The notes below the pieces were generated by a model. It worked only from the letters and a program-made list of their open reading frames with translations. It had not been told where the DNA came from and searched no databases. 64,000 nucleotides of DNA. Origin: Cohnella laeviribosi DSM 21336. GTDB lineage: Bacteria; Bacillota; Bacilli; Paenibacillales; Paenibacillaceae. A program made the position numbers and the translations under genes. The stretch lies in assembly GCF_000378425.1 (NCBI RefSeq), contig NZ_KB899810.1:1-64000 (forward strand), written 5' to 3'. Positions 26,152 through 35,034 of this stretch are shown piece by piece (the stretch's first letter is position 1; each line of letters begins with the position of its first letter).

Positions 26152-27200
26152 AACGACACCTCCGGCTTCAGCCGCTGTTCGGAGTATTCGTGCACGAATT
26201 CCGTCAGCAAACGCAACTTGTCCAGCGATGCGTCCGGAAACAGCCCGTGCCCGAGGTTAAAAATAAATCCGGGCTCTTTCATCCCTTCATCGAGCAGCCG
26301 GCGGGCATGCTCGCGGAGGACGCTCTCCGGCGCCGTCAAGACATACGGGTCCAAATTGCCCTGCACCGCGAACTTCCCGCCGGTGCGGCGACGTCCTTCG
26401 GCGATCGGCACCCGCCAGTCGAGACCGATGACGTCGGCGTCGAGCCGGCCGAGCAGCGGAAGCAGCTCGCCGGAGCTTACGCCCGGAAAATAAATTTTCG
26501 GAATGTCCAGATCGGAAAGCCGGTCGAAAATGCGCTCCACATGAGGCAGCACGTACTCCTGGAAATCATGCGGCGCAAGCGCTCCGACCCAGCTGTCGAA
26601 CAGCTGCACGGCGCGGGCGCCCGCAGCCGCGTGGGCGCGCAAATATTCCGCCGCCATATCGGACAGCTTCGCCATCAGCTTGTGCCAAACGTCCGGATGA
26701 CCGTACATCAGCGCCTTGGTGTTCATGTACGATTTGGACGGCCGGCCCTCCACGATATAGCTTGCGAGCGTAAACGGCGCCCCTCCGAACGTAATGAGCG
26801 GCACTTTAAGCTCCCGGACGAGAATGCGGATCGTCTCCAGCACATGGGACAGATCGCCTTCCACGTCGATCGGCTTCAGGCGCTCCACGTCGTCCGCGCT
26901 GCGGACCGGATTATGAATGACCGGACCGACATCCTTGACGATATCGAAATCGATGCCGATCGACGAAACGGGATTCATGATGTCGGAATACAGAATCGCG
27001 GCATCGACGCCCAGCTTGCGGACGGGCATCATCGTCACTTCCGCGGCCAGTTCCGGCTGGCGGCAAATTTCCAGCAGCGAATATTTTTCTTTGATTTTCC
27101 GGTAGTCGGGGTCGTACCGCCCGGCTTGCCGCATATACCAGACCGGCACCCGGTCCACGGGCTGCCTGCGGCATGCGCGCAAGAAACGGTCATTAAACAT
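26148..27200 (-). CDS. hemE: Uroporphyrinogen decarboxylase
   Basis: This 350-aa enzyme converts uroporphyrinogen III to coproporphyrinogen III. The signature PVDRVPVWYMRQAGRYDPDY contains the substrate-binding Arg residues. VQLFDSWVGALAPHDFQEYV and FNLGHGLFPDAS are further conserved blocks. It is the first gene of the hem operon, overlapping hemH by four bases, and is divergent from the MFS gene. The 190-bp gap upstream should carry the operon promoter. Confidence 0.96.
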   Translation of the reverse strand: MFNDRFLRACRRQPVDRVPVWYMRQAGRYDPDYRKIKEKYSLLEICRQPELAAEVTMMPVRKLGVDAAILYSDIMNPVSSIGIDFDIVKDVGPVIHNPVRSADDVERLKPIDVEGDLSHVLETIRILVRELKVPLITFGGAPFTLASYIVEGRPSKSYMNTKALMYGHPDVWHKLMAKLSDMAAEYLRAHAAAGARAVQLFDSWVGALAPHDFQEYVLPHVERIFDRLSDLDIPKIYFPGVSSGELLPLLGRLDADVIGLDWRVPIAEGRRRTGGKFAVQGNLDPYVLTAPESVLREHARRLLDEGMKEPGFIFNLGHGLFPDASLDKLRLLTEFVHEYSEQRLKPEVSL

Positions 27201-27390
27201 GCTTCAGCTTCCCCTTCGATAGTTGTAGGTTCCCAATGCTTCCATTATGCCCTTTTTGCTAGGCTGCCACAACATGGATGCCGGAACGGAGTATGACAAA
27301 GCTATGACAATCGCCGCCTAAAGGTCGATCCGAAAGATTGTGATATACTGGAAGAACGATGCAGCTACATCAGACTAGAAGGTGAACGGT

Positions 27391-28614
27391 TTGCAGCAAT
27401 GGAAAATCAATCTGGCCGTGCTTTGGGTCGGCAATTTTCTCGTCATGGCCGGTATGACCATGATTACTCCGTTTCTTTCCCTGTACCTGCAGCAGGATCT
27501 CGGGGTCGCGGGCGAGCACCGGATTTCGCTATGGGCCGGACTAATCTTCGCAGCGAACTTCGTCACGTCTTTTCTGTTCCAGCCTCTGTGGGGCAAGCTG
27601 TCGGACCGTTACGGGCGCAAGATGATGCTTCTCCGCTCCGGGTTCGGGATGTCGATCGTCATCGTTCTGATGGGCATGGCCACCTCTCCTTGGCATCTGC
27701 TGCTGCTCCGGATCGCAAACGGCGTCATTTCGGGCTTCTCGCCGGCCGCCGTGTCGCTTGTCTCGGGGGGAACGCCGAAAGAGCGGATGGGCTTTGCCAT
27801 GGGCACGCTTCAGTCCGGCGCGACGGCGGGGACGATCCTGGGTCCCTTGATCGGCGGGCTGATGGCCGACACCTTCGGTTTCCGTCCGATCTTTTACATG
27901 ACCGGCACGATGCTGTTTCTCGCTTCGGCGCTGTCCGGTTTTATGATTAAGGAAAATTTCGACCGGGAAGCCGCCGCCCGGAAACCTCAGGCCAGCCTTC
28001 TCAAAGGCTTTCGCAACCTGATGCGGATTCCGCAGATGCCCGTGCTTTTGTCCATAACGTTTCTCATTCAGTTCGCCATGCTCAGTCCGATGGCGCTGAT
28101 CCCCATTTACGTGCAGCAGTTGCATGGGACGACCGAAAACCTGGCGTTCTGGGCCGGCTTCGTCGGCGCCGTCACCGGATTGTCCAACATGGTGTCCGCG
28201 CCGGTTCTGGGCAGGATCAGCGACCGCGTCGGCCCGAAATGGATTTTGCTTGTCTCGCTGATCGGCGCGGGACTGATGTTCATCCCGCAGTCGTTCGTCG
28301 GCACCGTCGGACAGCTGCTCGTCTGCCGCTTTCTGCTCGGCTGCTTCATGGGAGGCCTGATTCCGACCGTCAACGCCCTCATCCGGCGCTACACGCCGGA
28401 CGGCCAGGACAGCCGGGCCTTCGGCTTCAACAGCAGCGCCCTCGCGCTCGGCAACATGACCGGCCCCGTAACCGGGGGCGTGCTGTCCGGCCTGATCGGC
28501 ATCGAAGGGCTGTTCATCATGTCGGGCCTCTTTCTGTTCGCGACGTCGCTGTGGACTTATGTCATGCTCATCCGCCGCGACGGCGGCTTCTCCGCCGGCT
28601 CCGAGCGGCGCTGA
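27391..28614 (+). CDS. MFS transporter, drug-efflux type
   Basis: This 407-aa protein has about twelve hydrophobic helices. The MFS loop 2-3 motif is GKLSDRYGRKMMLL at residues about 68-81, with its second-half counterpart GRISDRVGPKWILL. A TM5 antiporter-like motif reads GTILGPLIGGLM. It resembles the YttB/MdtG-type exporters of Bacillaceae. I chose the TTG at 27391 because AGAAGGTG sits seven bases upstream; a GTG at 27382 overlaps that site. The substrate is not known. Confidence 0.88.
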   Translation: MQQWKINLAVLWVGNFLVMAGMTMITPFLSLYLQQDLGVAGEHRISLWAGLIFAANFVTSFLFQPLWGKLSDRYGRKMMLLRSGFGMSIVIVLMGMATSPWHLLLLRIANGVISGFSPAAVSLVSGGTPKERMGFAMGTLQSGATAGTILGPLIGGLMADTFGFRPIFYMTGTMLFLASALSGFMIKENFDREAAARKPQASLLKGFRNLMRIPQMPVLLSITFLIQFAMLSPMALIPIYVQQLHGTTENLAFWAGFVGAVTGLSNMVSAPVLGRISDRVGPKWILLVSLIGAGLMFIPQSFVGTVGQLLVCRFLLGCFMGGLIPTVNALIRRYTPDGQDSRAFGFNSSALALGNMTGPVTGGVLSGLIGIEGLFIMSGLFLFATSLWTYVMLIRRDGGFSAGSERR

Positions 28615-28689
28615 CCGGCGGAACTTCCGTGCCGGCCGGTCCGGATGCAAACGGCGCCGGTTTCAAGGACGGCGCTCCCTGCCGCCCTT

Positions 28690-29319
28690 TCACTTGACCA
28701 TCGCCAGCGCCAAGCCGTCGAAGGCGGGCAGATGAGCGCCGATAAGCCGCTCGTCCTGCGCGATCCGGCGGTTGAATTCGCGCATTGCCCGTACGGCCGG
28801 CCCCTGCTTGTCCGGATTCAGCGTCCGACCGCGCAGCAGCGTGTTGTCCGCGGCGATTACCGCGCCGGGCTCGGCCAGGCGTATCGCCCACTCGAGATAC
28901 GCCGGATAGTTCTCCTTGTCCGCATCGATAAAGAAAAAGTCGAATTTCCTCCCGTCCGCTTCGAGTTTTTCCAAGCTGTCCGCCGCGTTGCCCACGATCA
29001 TTTCGACCTTGTCCGCGAACCCTGCGGCGGCCAGATTCGCCCGGGCCAGCTCGGCATACTCCGGCTTGAGCTCCAGCGAGGTAAGCGTCCCGCCCGCCCG
29101 CAGGCCTCTGGCGAGGCACACGCCGCTGTAGCCGCCCAGCGCCCCGATCTCAAGCGCCGCCTTCGCGCCCGTCGCGGCCGCAAGCAGCGTCAGCAGCCGT
29201 CCGTATGCGGGCTCGACCGATATTTCCGGCATTCCCCTTTCCCTGATCGATTCTTCGATTCGCGCAAGCTCCCGGTCTTCCGGAAACAACGATTCGAAAT
29301 AGACCTCCGGCTCCGTCAT
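28690..29319 (-). CDS. SAM-dependent O-methyltransferase (COMT-like, YrrM type)
   Basis: This 209-aa cytoplasmic methyltransferase has the class I SAM fold. LEIGALGGYSGVCLARGL is motif I, LTSLELKPEYAELARANL motif II, and FFFIDADKENYPAYLEW carries the metal-binding Asp of cation-dependent O-methyltransferases. AADNTLLRGR supplies the second metal ligand region (DN). The start at 29319 puts the domain in register; an extra ten residues from 29349 are possible. It is divergent from the LTA-synthase-like gene. The substrate is unknown, perhaps a phenolic compound. Confidence 0.9.
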   Translation of the reverse strand: MTEPEVYFESLFPEDRELARIEESIRERGMPEISVEPAYGRLLTLLAAATGAKAALEIGALGGYSGVCLARGLRAGGTLTSLELKPEYAELARANLAAAGFADKVEMIVGNAADSLEKLEADGRKFDFFFIDADKENYPAYLEWAIRLAEPGAVIAADNTLLRGRTLNPDKQGPAVRAMREFNRRIAQDERLIGAHLPAFDGLALAMVK

Positions 29320-29479
29320 CCCTTCTTCATCCTTTCCGCGCCGAAACAATCGGCATCCCCCGAAAGTCCGGCTTTCTGTTTTCCCGGCCTTGTTCTTCTC
29401 TATTGTAGCGGATCGCCGAACCGGCGCAAATCGCGGCGATTTTCCTCCGCCTTGCCGCCTCCGGCGCTTCCTCGCGAAT

Positions 29480-29509
29480 TTGTAACCGACTTGCCGTTTC
29501 CGATATACT
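29480..29509 (+). promoter_or_regulatory. SigA-type promoter of the surface-polymer module
   Basis: TTGTAA at 29480-29485 and TATACT at 29504-29509 are separated by 18 bp. The predicted start is about 75 bp upstream of the GTG of the LTA-synthase-like gene. Confidence 0.6.
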
Positions 29510-29590
29510 GTTTTGTGGCGAAAAATTTACAGAACGATTACATTCTCCTAACAAAAAGAGACTTGAAATCGGGAAAGGAAGCGGTTCAAC

Positions 29591-31678
29591 GTGATTTCGC
29601 AATTGCAAACCGCCGCGCGCAGCGGCATTCGGCTTTCGCTTCGCGGCCTGCGAAAGTGGCCGTACGGGGGAGCCATGCTGTTTATCGCGGCGATGCTCTA
29701 CAAGCTCAATTGGCTGGACGGACAATTGAACGTCGGCGGGATGAATCCCTGGAAATGGACGGTCAATCTCGGCGCGATGGTGCTGGCGACCTTCTGGACC
29801 GTATGGCTCGGCCGCCGGACCCGCGCGGTCGTTCTCGCCTGCCTCGATATCGTCTTCTCGGCCGTCATGCTGGCCGATCTGGTTTATTTCCGCTATTTTA
29901 AAGATTTCATTTCCGTCCCCGTGCTGCTTCAGGCCGGACAAGTCGGCGAACTGGAAGACAGCATCTGGAATTTGATCCATCCGGGAGACTGGGTTCTGCT
30001 TGCCGACCTTCCGGCGGCCGTGGCGATCGCCGTCTTCGTCTGCTGGAGGCTTCGTCCCTCCAGGCTCGAACGGCTGGGACAACCGCGCCCCCGAAAATCG
30101 CTCAAGGCCGTCCTGCTGCGCCTTGCCCTCGGCGTCGCGCTGCTCGTCGGCGGCATCTACATGATCGCCGTGCCGGTCAATATTCAAAAGAACGGCTGGG
30201 CCAGAGGCCTGTTTGTCGGCAACTGGTGGAACGTTCCGATCTATAACGTGACGGGACTGTTCGGCTTCCACGGCTACGACGCTTACCGCTACGCAAAAGA
30301 GCACTGGTTCGGCAGCGGCCCGAGCCAAGCCGACATCCAGGAAGCGGAGGAATGGTTCGACAAGCGGGCCGCCCTGCAGAAGCAGGCCGAGACCGAGCCG
30401 ATGTTCGGCGCCTACAAGGGCAAAAACGTGCTGATCGTGCAGGCCGAGGCGTTCCAGACGTTTGTCATCGGCCAATCGGTGAACGGAAAGGAAATTACCC
30501 CGAATCTCAACAAGCTGATCGGCCAAAGCCTGTATTTTCCGAACTTCTATCATCAGACGGGACAAGGCCGCACGTCCGACGCGGACTTCCTGACGAACTG
30601 TTCCCTGCATCCGATGCCGACGGGCTCCGTGTTTATCCGGTTCGCGGACCATACCTACAACTGCCTCCCGTCGATCCTGAACGGGCAAGGATACGATACG
30701 ACCGTGCATCACGCATATGAAGGCAGCTTCTGGAACCGCAACAACATGTACCGCAATATGCAATACGCCGATTTTTACACGATCAAAGACTATACGAACG
30801 ACGAACCGCTTGGCTGGTCGCTCGGGGACAAATCGTTTTTCCGCCAGACGATCGACCAGTTGAAGCAGCGCGACAAATCGCCTTTTTACGCGTTTGCCAT
30901 CACGATTTCCGGGCATCACCCTTACAACCTGCCTTCCACGGCGACCCATTTCGACGCGGGACCGTTCGAAGGCACCACGTTCGGCGATTACCTGAAAGCG
31001 TCCCACTACGTCGACGAAGCGGTCGGCGAGCTCGTGCAGCGGCTGAAGGACGAAGGCTTGTGGGACAACACGATCCTCATGTTCTACGGCGACCACGACA
31101 ACTCGCTTTATGACGCGGAGCCCTACGAGAAATTGTTCGGTCGCAAGCTGTCCGACCAGGTGAAGGACGCCCTTCAGCGCAAAGTGCCGTTCTTCATTCA
31201 TTTTCCGAACGACGCGCATGCCGGCGTCATCGAAAAACCGGTCGGGCAAATCGACACGACGCCGACGGTGCTCCAACTGCTGGGCATCCCCGCCTCCGGG
31301 TACAAGCTGATGGGCGTCAGCATGCTGTCGGAAGCGGAAGCTCCGGTCGTCTTCCGGAACGGGGGCTTCGCGACGAAGCAAGTCTATTTCGTGCCTTCCG
31401 ACGACGGAATCTTGGAGCACGGGACGTGCTACCTGGCCGAAACCGGCGAACCGACCGAAATGTCCGCCTGCCAAGCCGGAGCCGAGGCGGCCCGGCTCGA
31501 ATTGAAGGTGTCCGACCTGGTCGTCGAGCACGATCTCATCCCGACGCTGTTCGACAGCGCGAACGGCGCAAGCGGCGATACGAGCGGCGGCAACGCGGGC
31601 GGAGAGAAGGCGAACGAAGAGAACCCGAGCGCGGCAAAAGAAGCCGGGTCGAACGCGGCGCCGCCGGCCGCGCCTTGA
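29591..31678 (+). CDS. LTA synthase-like membrane phosphotransferase (sulfatase fold)
   Basis: This 695-aa protein has five predicted TM helices (residues about 24-45, 52-72, 77-98, 136-155, 168-190) followed by a large extracellular alkaline-phosphatase/sulfatase domain. LtaS enzymes move glycerol phosphate from phosphatidylglycerol onto a growing polymer. The catalytic Thr context is conserved as HQTGQGRTSDADFLTN. LIVQAEAFQ carries the metal-binding Glu, TISGHHPYNLP the His region, and FYGDHDNSL the second metal site (DH). The C-terminal 45 residues are a low-complexity Gly/Ala/Glu tail, unusual for LtaS. The start is GTG with AAGGAAG upstream. It is first of three co-directional genes with an MBOAT and an SGNH protein, suggesting the polymer is acylated. 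The exact polymer is inference. Confidence 0.9.
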   Translation: MISQLQTAARSGIRLSLRGLRKWPYGGAMLFIAAMLYKLNWLDGQLNVGGMNPWKWTVNLGAMVLATFWTVWLGRRTRAVVLACLDIVFSAVMLADLVYFRYFKDFISVPVLLQAGQVGELEDSIWNLIHPGDWVLLADLPAAVAIAVFVCWRLRPSRLERLGQPRPRKSLKAVLLRLALGVALLVGGIYMIAVPVNIQKNGWARGLFVGNWWNVPIYNVTGLFGFHGYDAYRYAKEHWFGSGPSQADIQEAEEWFDKRAALQKQAETEPMFGAYKGKNVLIVQAEAFQTFVIGQSVNGKEITPNLNKLIGQSLYFPNFYHQTGQGRTSDADFLTNCSLHPMPTGSVFIRFADHTYNCLPSILNGQGYDTTVHHAYEGSFWNRNNMYRNMQYADFYTIKDYTNDEPLGWSLGDKSFFRQTIDQLKQRDKSPFYAFAITISGHHPYNLPSTATHFDAGPFEGTTFGDYLKASHYVDEAVGELVQRLKDEGLWDNTILMFYGDHDNSLYDAEPYEKLFGRKLSDQVKDALQRKVPFFIHFPNDAHAGVIEKPVGQIDTTPTVLQLLGIPASGYKLMGVSMLSEAEAPVVFRNGGFATKQVYFVPSDDGILEHGTCYLAETGEPTEMSACQAGAEAARLELKVSDLVVEHDLIPTLFDSANGASGDTSGGNAGGEKANEENPSAAKEAGSNAAPPAAP

Positions 31679-31813
31679 CGTGAAACCCTCTGGCAAAGTT
31701 TAAGAAAATAAGCATGGACGACGGGTGGACTTTTGTTTACCATTATTGAGGATGGTTCTGCAACTTTCAGCAGCAACCGACAAAAGGCAGCCGCCGAAAG
31801 AAAGAGGGACGTC

Positions 31814-33202
31814 ATGCTTTTTAATTCTTATCCGTTCATTTTCGTATTCTGGCCGGTGACGGCCGTCGTCTATTTCCTGCTGATCCGATTCAGATGGACG
31901 CTAGCGGCCAAAGGCTGGCTGGCGCTGGCATCGCTGTTTTTCTACGGATACTGGGACTACAAGTATGTTCCGCTCATTTTGGGCTCGATTCTGTTCAACT
32001 ATTTGACCGGACGCTGGATCGCGTCCGTTTCGGGCTCGGCCGTCGGCAAGCGCAAAGCGATTCTCGCCTTCGGCATCGTGGTCGACGTGGCGCTGCTCGG
32101 CTACTACAAATACGCGAACTTTTTCCTGGAAAACTTAAGCGAGCTTACCGGGCATCATTATCCGCTGCTGCAAATCGTATTGCCGCTTGGCATCAGCTTT
32201 TTCACGTTTACCCAAATCGCGTTTCTGGTCGACGCTTATCGCGGCAAAGTGCACGAAACGAACTTCGTGAGCTACGTGCTGTTCGTGACGTTTTTCCCTC
32301 ACCTGATCGCCGGCCCGATCCTTCACCACGGTGAAATGATGCCGCAGTTCGACCGGCTCCGCAATAAAGTATGGAACTGGTCGAACGCGGCCAAGGGACT
32401 GTTTTTGTTTTGCATCGGCCTGTTCAAAAAGGTGGTCATCGCCGACACGTTCGCCATCTACGCCAACGACGGCTTCAAGTCGGCGACTCAATTTACGGAC
32501 TCGTGGGTAGCGTCGCTCTCGTATACGCTTCAGCTCTATTTCGATTTCAGCGGCTATACGGACATGGCCATCGGGATCGCCCTGTTTTTCAATATCGTGC
32601 TGCCGCAAAACTTCAATTCGCCGTACAAGGCGGTCTCGATTACCGATTTCTGGAGACGGTGGCATATGACGCTCAGCCGCTGGCTGCGCGATTACATCTA
32701 CATACCGCTCGGAGGCAACCGGAAAGGCTTCGCCCGGGCCAACGTCAACCTGATCATCGTCTTTTTCATAGGCGGCTTGTGGCACGGCGCCGGCTGGACC
32801 TTTATTTTGTGGGGACTTTTGCACGGTTTCGGACAAGCGCTGCAGCGCGTCTGGACGCGGCGGGGCCGTCCGCTGCCCAAGTGGCTGGCCATCGCGGTTA
32901 CGTTCCTGTTCGTGAACGTGACCTGGGTGTTCTTCCGGGCGGAGAACGTCGATCAGGCGCTCCGCATTCTCAAAGGCATGGCGGGAATGAACGGCCTCGG
33001 CCTGGACCAGCTTTCCAGCTTCGTCTTCCCGATTTTACTGTTCGCCGTCTTTCTGCCGATCGTCTTCTTCGCGAAGAACTCGTCCGAACGGGCGGAAGCC
33101 TTCCGCCCGAGCGTCAAGACCGCGCTGGGGATGGCGGTGCTGTTCATCGTCTCGCTGCTCTATTTGAATCGCATCAGCGAGTTCCTGTATTTCAATTTCT
33201 AG
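31814..33202 (+). CDS. MBOAT-family O-acyltransferase (AlgI/DltB-like)
   Basis: This 462-aa polytopic membrane protein would move acyl groups across or at the membrane to an extracellular acceptor. The N-terminus MLFNSYPFIFVFWPVTAVVY is typical of AlgI/PatA proteins. The MBOAT core is visible as ISDFWRRWHMTLSRW-like SITDFWRRWHMTLSRW with His284, DYIYIPLGGNRKG, and the catalytic His324 in GGLWHGAGW. YFDFSGYTDMAIG is the second family block. AGAGGGA precedes the ATG at 31814; a longer frame to 31733 lacks support. It ends 19 bp before the SGNH gene. In alginate, peptidoglycan and teichoic-acid systems an MBOAT works with an SGNH partner exactly as arranged here. Confidence 0.93.
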   Translation: MLFNSYPFIFVFWPVTAVVYFLLIRFRWTLAAKGWLALASLFFYGYWDYKYVPLILGSILFNYLTGRWIASVSGSAVGKRKAILAFGIVVDVALLGYYKYANFFLENLSELTGHHYPLLQIVLPLGISFFTFTQIAFLVDAYRGKVHETNFVSYVLFVTFFPHLIAGPILHHGEMMPQFDRLRNKVWNWSNAAKGLFLFCIGLFKKVVIADTFAIYANDGFKSATQFTDSWVASLSYTLQLYFDFSGYTDMAIGIALFFNIVLPQNFNSPYKAVSITDFWRRWHMTLSRWLRDYIYIPLGGNRKGFARANVNLIIVFFIGGLWHGAGWTFILWGLLHGFGQALQRVWTRRGRPLPKWLAIAVTFLFVNVTWVFFRAENVDQALRILKGMAGMNGLGLDQLSSFVFPILLFAVFLPIVFFAKNSSERAEAFRPSVKTALGMAVLFIVSLLYLNRISEFLYFNF

Positions 33203-33221
33203 GAAAGGCGTGACCACTTCG

Positions 33222-34691
33222 ATGACTTCATCGTCCAACGCTATGCTGCAAACGAATCGAAGCGTCCCCAAGCGGGTCCGCGCCAGACGTTTTTGTCTTT
33301 CGTTTGTGTTCTATTCCATTATTGTAGCCGTTGCGGTCGCACTGCTTACCGTATGGATCGACCCGCTGCAGTTTTACCATAAAGCGACGTGGTACAACGC
33401 CCGGTTCTCGACCGAAGAACGGTACCAGAATCCGGGTCTGGCCAAAAACTTCGATTACGATACCATCATTATCGGAACCTCGATGACCGAAAATTTCGTT
33501 CCGTCCCAAGTCGGCGAGCAATTGGGCGGAAAAGTGATGAAGCTGTCGATGGAGGGCTCGATCTCGGAAGAGCATTACCAAATGGCCCGCCTCGCGCTGA
33601 GCACCGGCAAGGTCAAAAAGGTGCTGTGGGGGCTCGATTATTTTTCGCTGAAAAGCAAGGCGGCCGACAGCAACTACGAGCTGCCCAAATACATGTACGA
33701 CGACAAGTGGTGGAACGATTACCCGTATTGGTTCAACTACACCGTATACGAGCAGTTTTTCAAAAGCGTCATGCTGCAGCTCAAAGGCACGCCGAAACAG
33801 AACCTCGACTATTTGAGCAACTGGAACTGGATGGTCACTTTCGGCAAGGAGCGGGTGGCCAAAGCCTACGACAAGGCGAACGCGGAGGAAGGCTACTTCG
33901 GGCTGGACGAAGAGGCGCCGGAATCGCTCAAGGTCAACTTCGACCATAATATTCTGTCGCTGGTCAAGGACCACCCGGACGTGGAGTTCATTTTCTACTA
34001 TCCGCCTTACAGCGTGCTGCGGCAGGTCGTCTGGTACAACACGAATCCGACCCGGTTCGGCTACCAGATCGAAATGCGCAAATGGATGTACGAGCAATTC
34101 GCCCAATATCCGAACGTCAAGCTGTACGATTTCCAAACGGCGGATTGGACGTACGATCTGGACTTGTACAAGGACTTGTCCCACCACCATATGGACGTCA
34201 ACAAGTGGATCGCCGAAGCGATCGGCAAGGACGATTCCAAGTACCGGGTGACGGACGACAACGTGGATGCGCTGAACGACAGCCTGATCGCGGCCGCGGA
34301 GAACGCCGTCATGACCCCGGAATACGAAGTGGTGAATTTCTCCACGCTGCTGAGCGGCCAAAAGCACGTCTTCACCGGACGGTTGCTCCAGGAGGACGGC
34401 AAGGACCTGCTCGTGCCGGTCAAGCAGCTCGCCTCCGAGCTGGGCGCGGAGCTGACGTGGGACCAGGCGACGAAGACCGCTGTCTTAAAGCGCGGGGATC
34501 GCGAGCTGAAGCTGACGATGGGCAGCACCGACGCGGTCTCCTCCGGCCAAACCGTCAAGCTGGAATACGCGCCGCGGCTGATCGGCGGCACGTCGCTTGT
34601 CCCGCTCGGCTTCGCCGCCGGGGAACTGGGCTACAAGACCGAGCTTTCGCAGCTTGAGGACGGAACGACGCAGCTTTCGATAACCGAATAG
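33222..34691 (+). CDS. SGNH/DltD-AlgX-like acyltransfer partner fused to a CuAO-like N-terminal domain
   Basis: This 489-aa protein has a basic N-terminus and one TM or signal anchor at residues about 26-46, so the rest is extracellular. An SGNH-like domain follows: DTIIIGTSMTENFVPSQ places the nucleophile at Ser87 (GTSMTEN block I), and KDLSHHHMDVNKWI provides the Asp318/His321-323 pair of block V. Residues about 385-489 match a copper-amine-oxidase-like N-terminal domain (LLVPVKQLASELGAELTWD and GTSLVPLGFAAGELG), common on Paenibacillus surface proteins. That fusion is unusual. GTG at 33210 is an alternative start, but the ribosome site AGGAAAGG is nearly adjacent to it. A strong terminator follows. 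It is probably the final acyltransferase or acceptor-binding partner of the MBOAT protein. Confidence 0.82.
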   Translation: MTSSSNAMLQTNRSVPKRVRARRFCLSFVFYSIIVAVAVALLTVWIDPLQFYHKATWYNARFSTEERYQNPGLAKNFDYDTIIIGTSMTENFVPSQVGEQLGGKVMKLSMEGSISEEHYQMARLALSTGKVKKVLWGLDYFSLKSKAADSNYELPKYMYDDKWWNDYPYWFNYTVYEQFFKSVMLQLKGTPKQNLDYLSNWNWMVTFGKERVAKAYDKANAEEGYFGLDEEAPESLKVNFDHNILSLVKDHPDVEFIFYYPPYSVLRQVVWYNTNPTRFGYQIEMRKWMYEQFAQYPNVKLYDFQTADWTYDLDLYKDLSHHHMDVNKWIAEAIGKDDSKYRVTDDNVDALNDSLIAAAENAVMTPEYEVVNFSTLLSGQKHVFTGRLLQEDGKDLLVPVKQLASELGAELTWDQATKTAVLKRGDRELKLTMGSTDAVSSGQTVKLEYAPRLIGGTSLVPLGFAAGELGYKTELSQLEDGTTQLSITE

Positions 34692-34704
34692 GGTCCGAAC
34701 CGCC

Positions 34705-34758
34705 AAAAAGGCTGTCCTTGCAAAACGCGTCGAGCGTTTTGCGCAAGGACAGCCTTTT
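34705..34758. terminator. Bidirectional terminator
   Basis: AAAAAGGCTGTCCTTGC and AACGC pair with GCGTT and GCAAGGACAGCCTTTT, giving a stem of more than 20 bp with A and T runs on either side. It closes the three-gene module on the plus strand and the DUF1450 operon on the minus strand. Confidence 0.9.
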
Positions 34759-34785
34759 ATGGCAAATAGCCGTAGAATGGCGGGA

Positions 34786-35034
34786 TTATTTCAAAAAAGA
34801 ACGGGCCTTTTCGATGGCTTCGTCCTCGGTCGGCGCCGTGACATAGCGGCCGTTCACGAAAATGAAGGCGCGTTTGGCGCAGGGGCCGCAATACGATTTG
34901 CAGCCCACTTTGATTTCCGCATCGGGATCGAGCTTCTTCAGCTTCGCCAAAGCCGTCTTCAGCCGAAGATGCCGGCATTTGTCGCAGATGCGGATATCGT
35001 TCTTTTTTTTGACGGTCGTTTCAGTGGTCGCCAT
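34786..35034 (-). CDS. DUF1450 / YuzB-like small Cys-rich protein
   Basis: This 82-aa protein has a four-Cys pattern: CDKCRHLRL near residue 15, then VGCKSYCGPCAKRAF, with INGRYVT-like FVNGRYVTAPTEDEA near the end. It matches the DUF1450 family, a small thioredoxin-like fold resembling [2Fe-2S] ferredoxins. The function is unknown. The ATG at 35034 lies inside the last codons of the IscA-like gene (14-bp overlap), so the two are coupled and may share a role in Fe-S or redox chemistry. Confidence 0.82.
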   Translation of the reverse strand: MATTETTVKKKNDIRICDKCRHLRLKTALAKLKKLDPDAEIKVGCKSYCGPCAKRAFIFVNGRYVTAPTEDEAIEKARSFLK

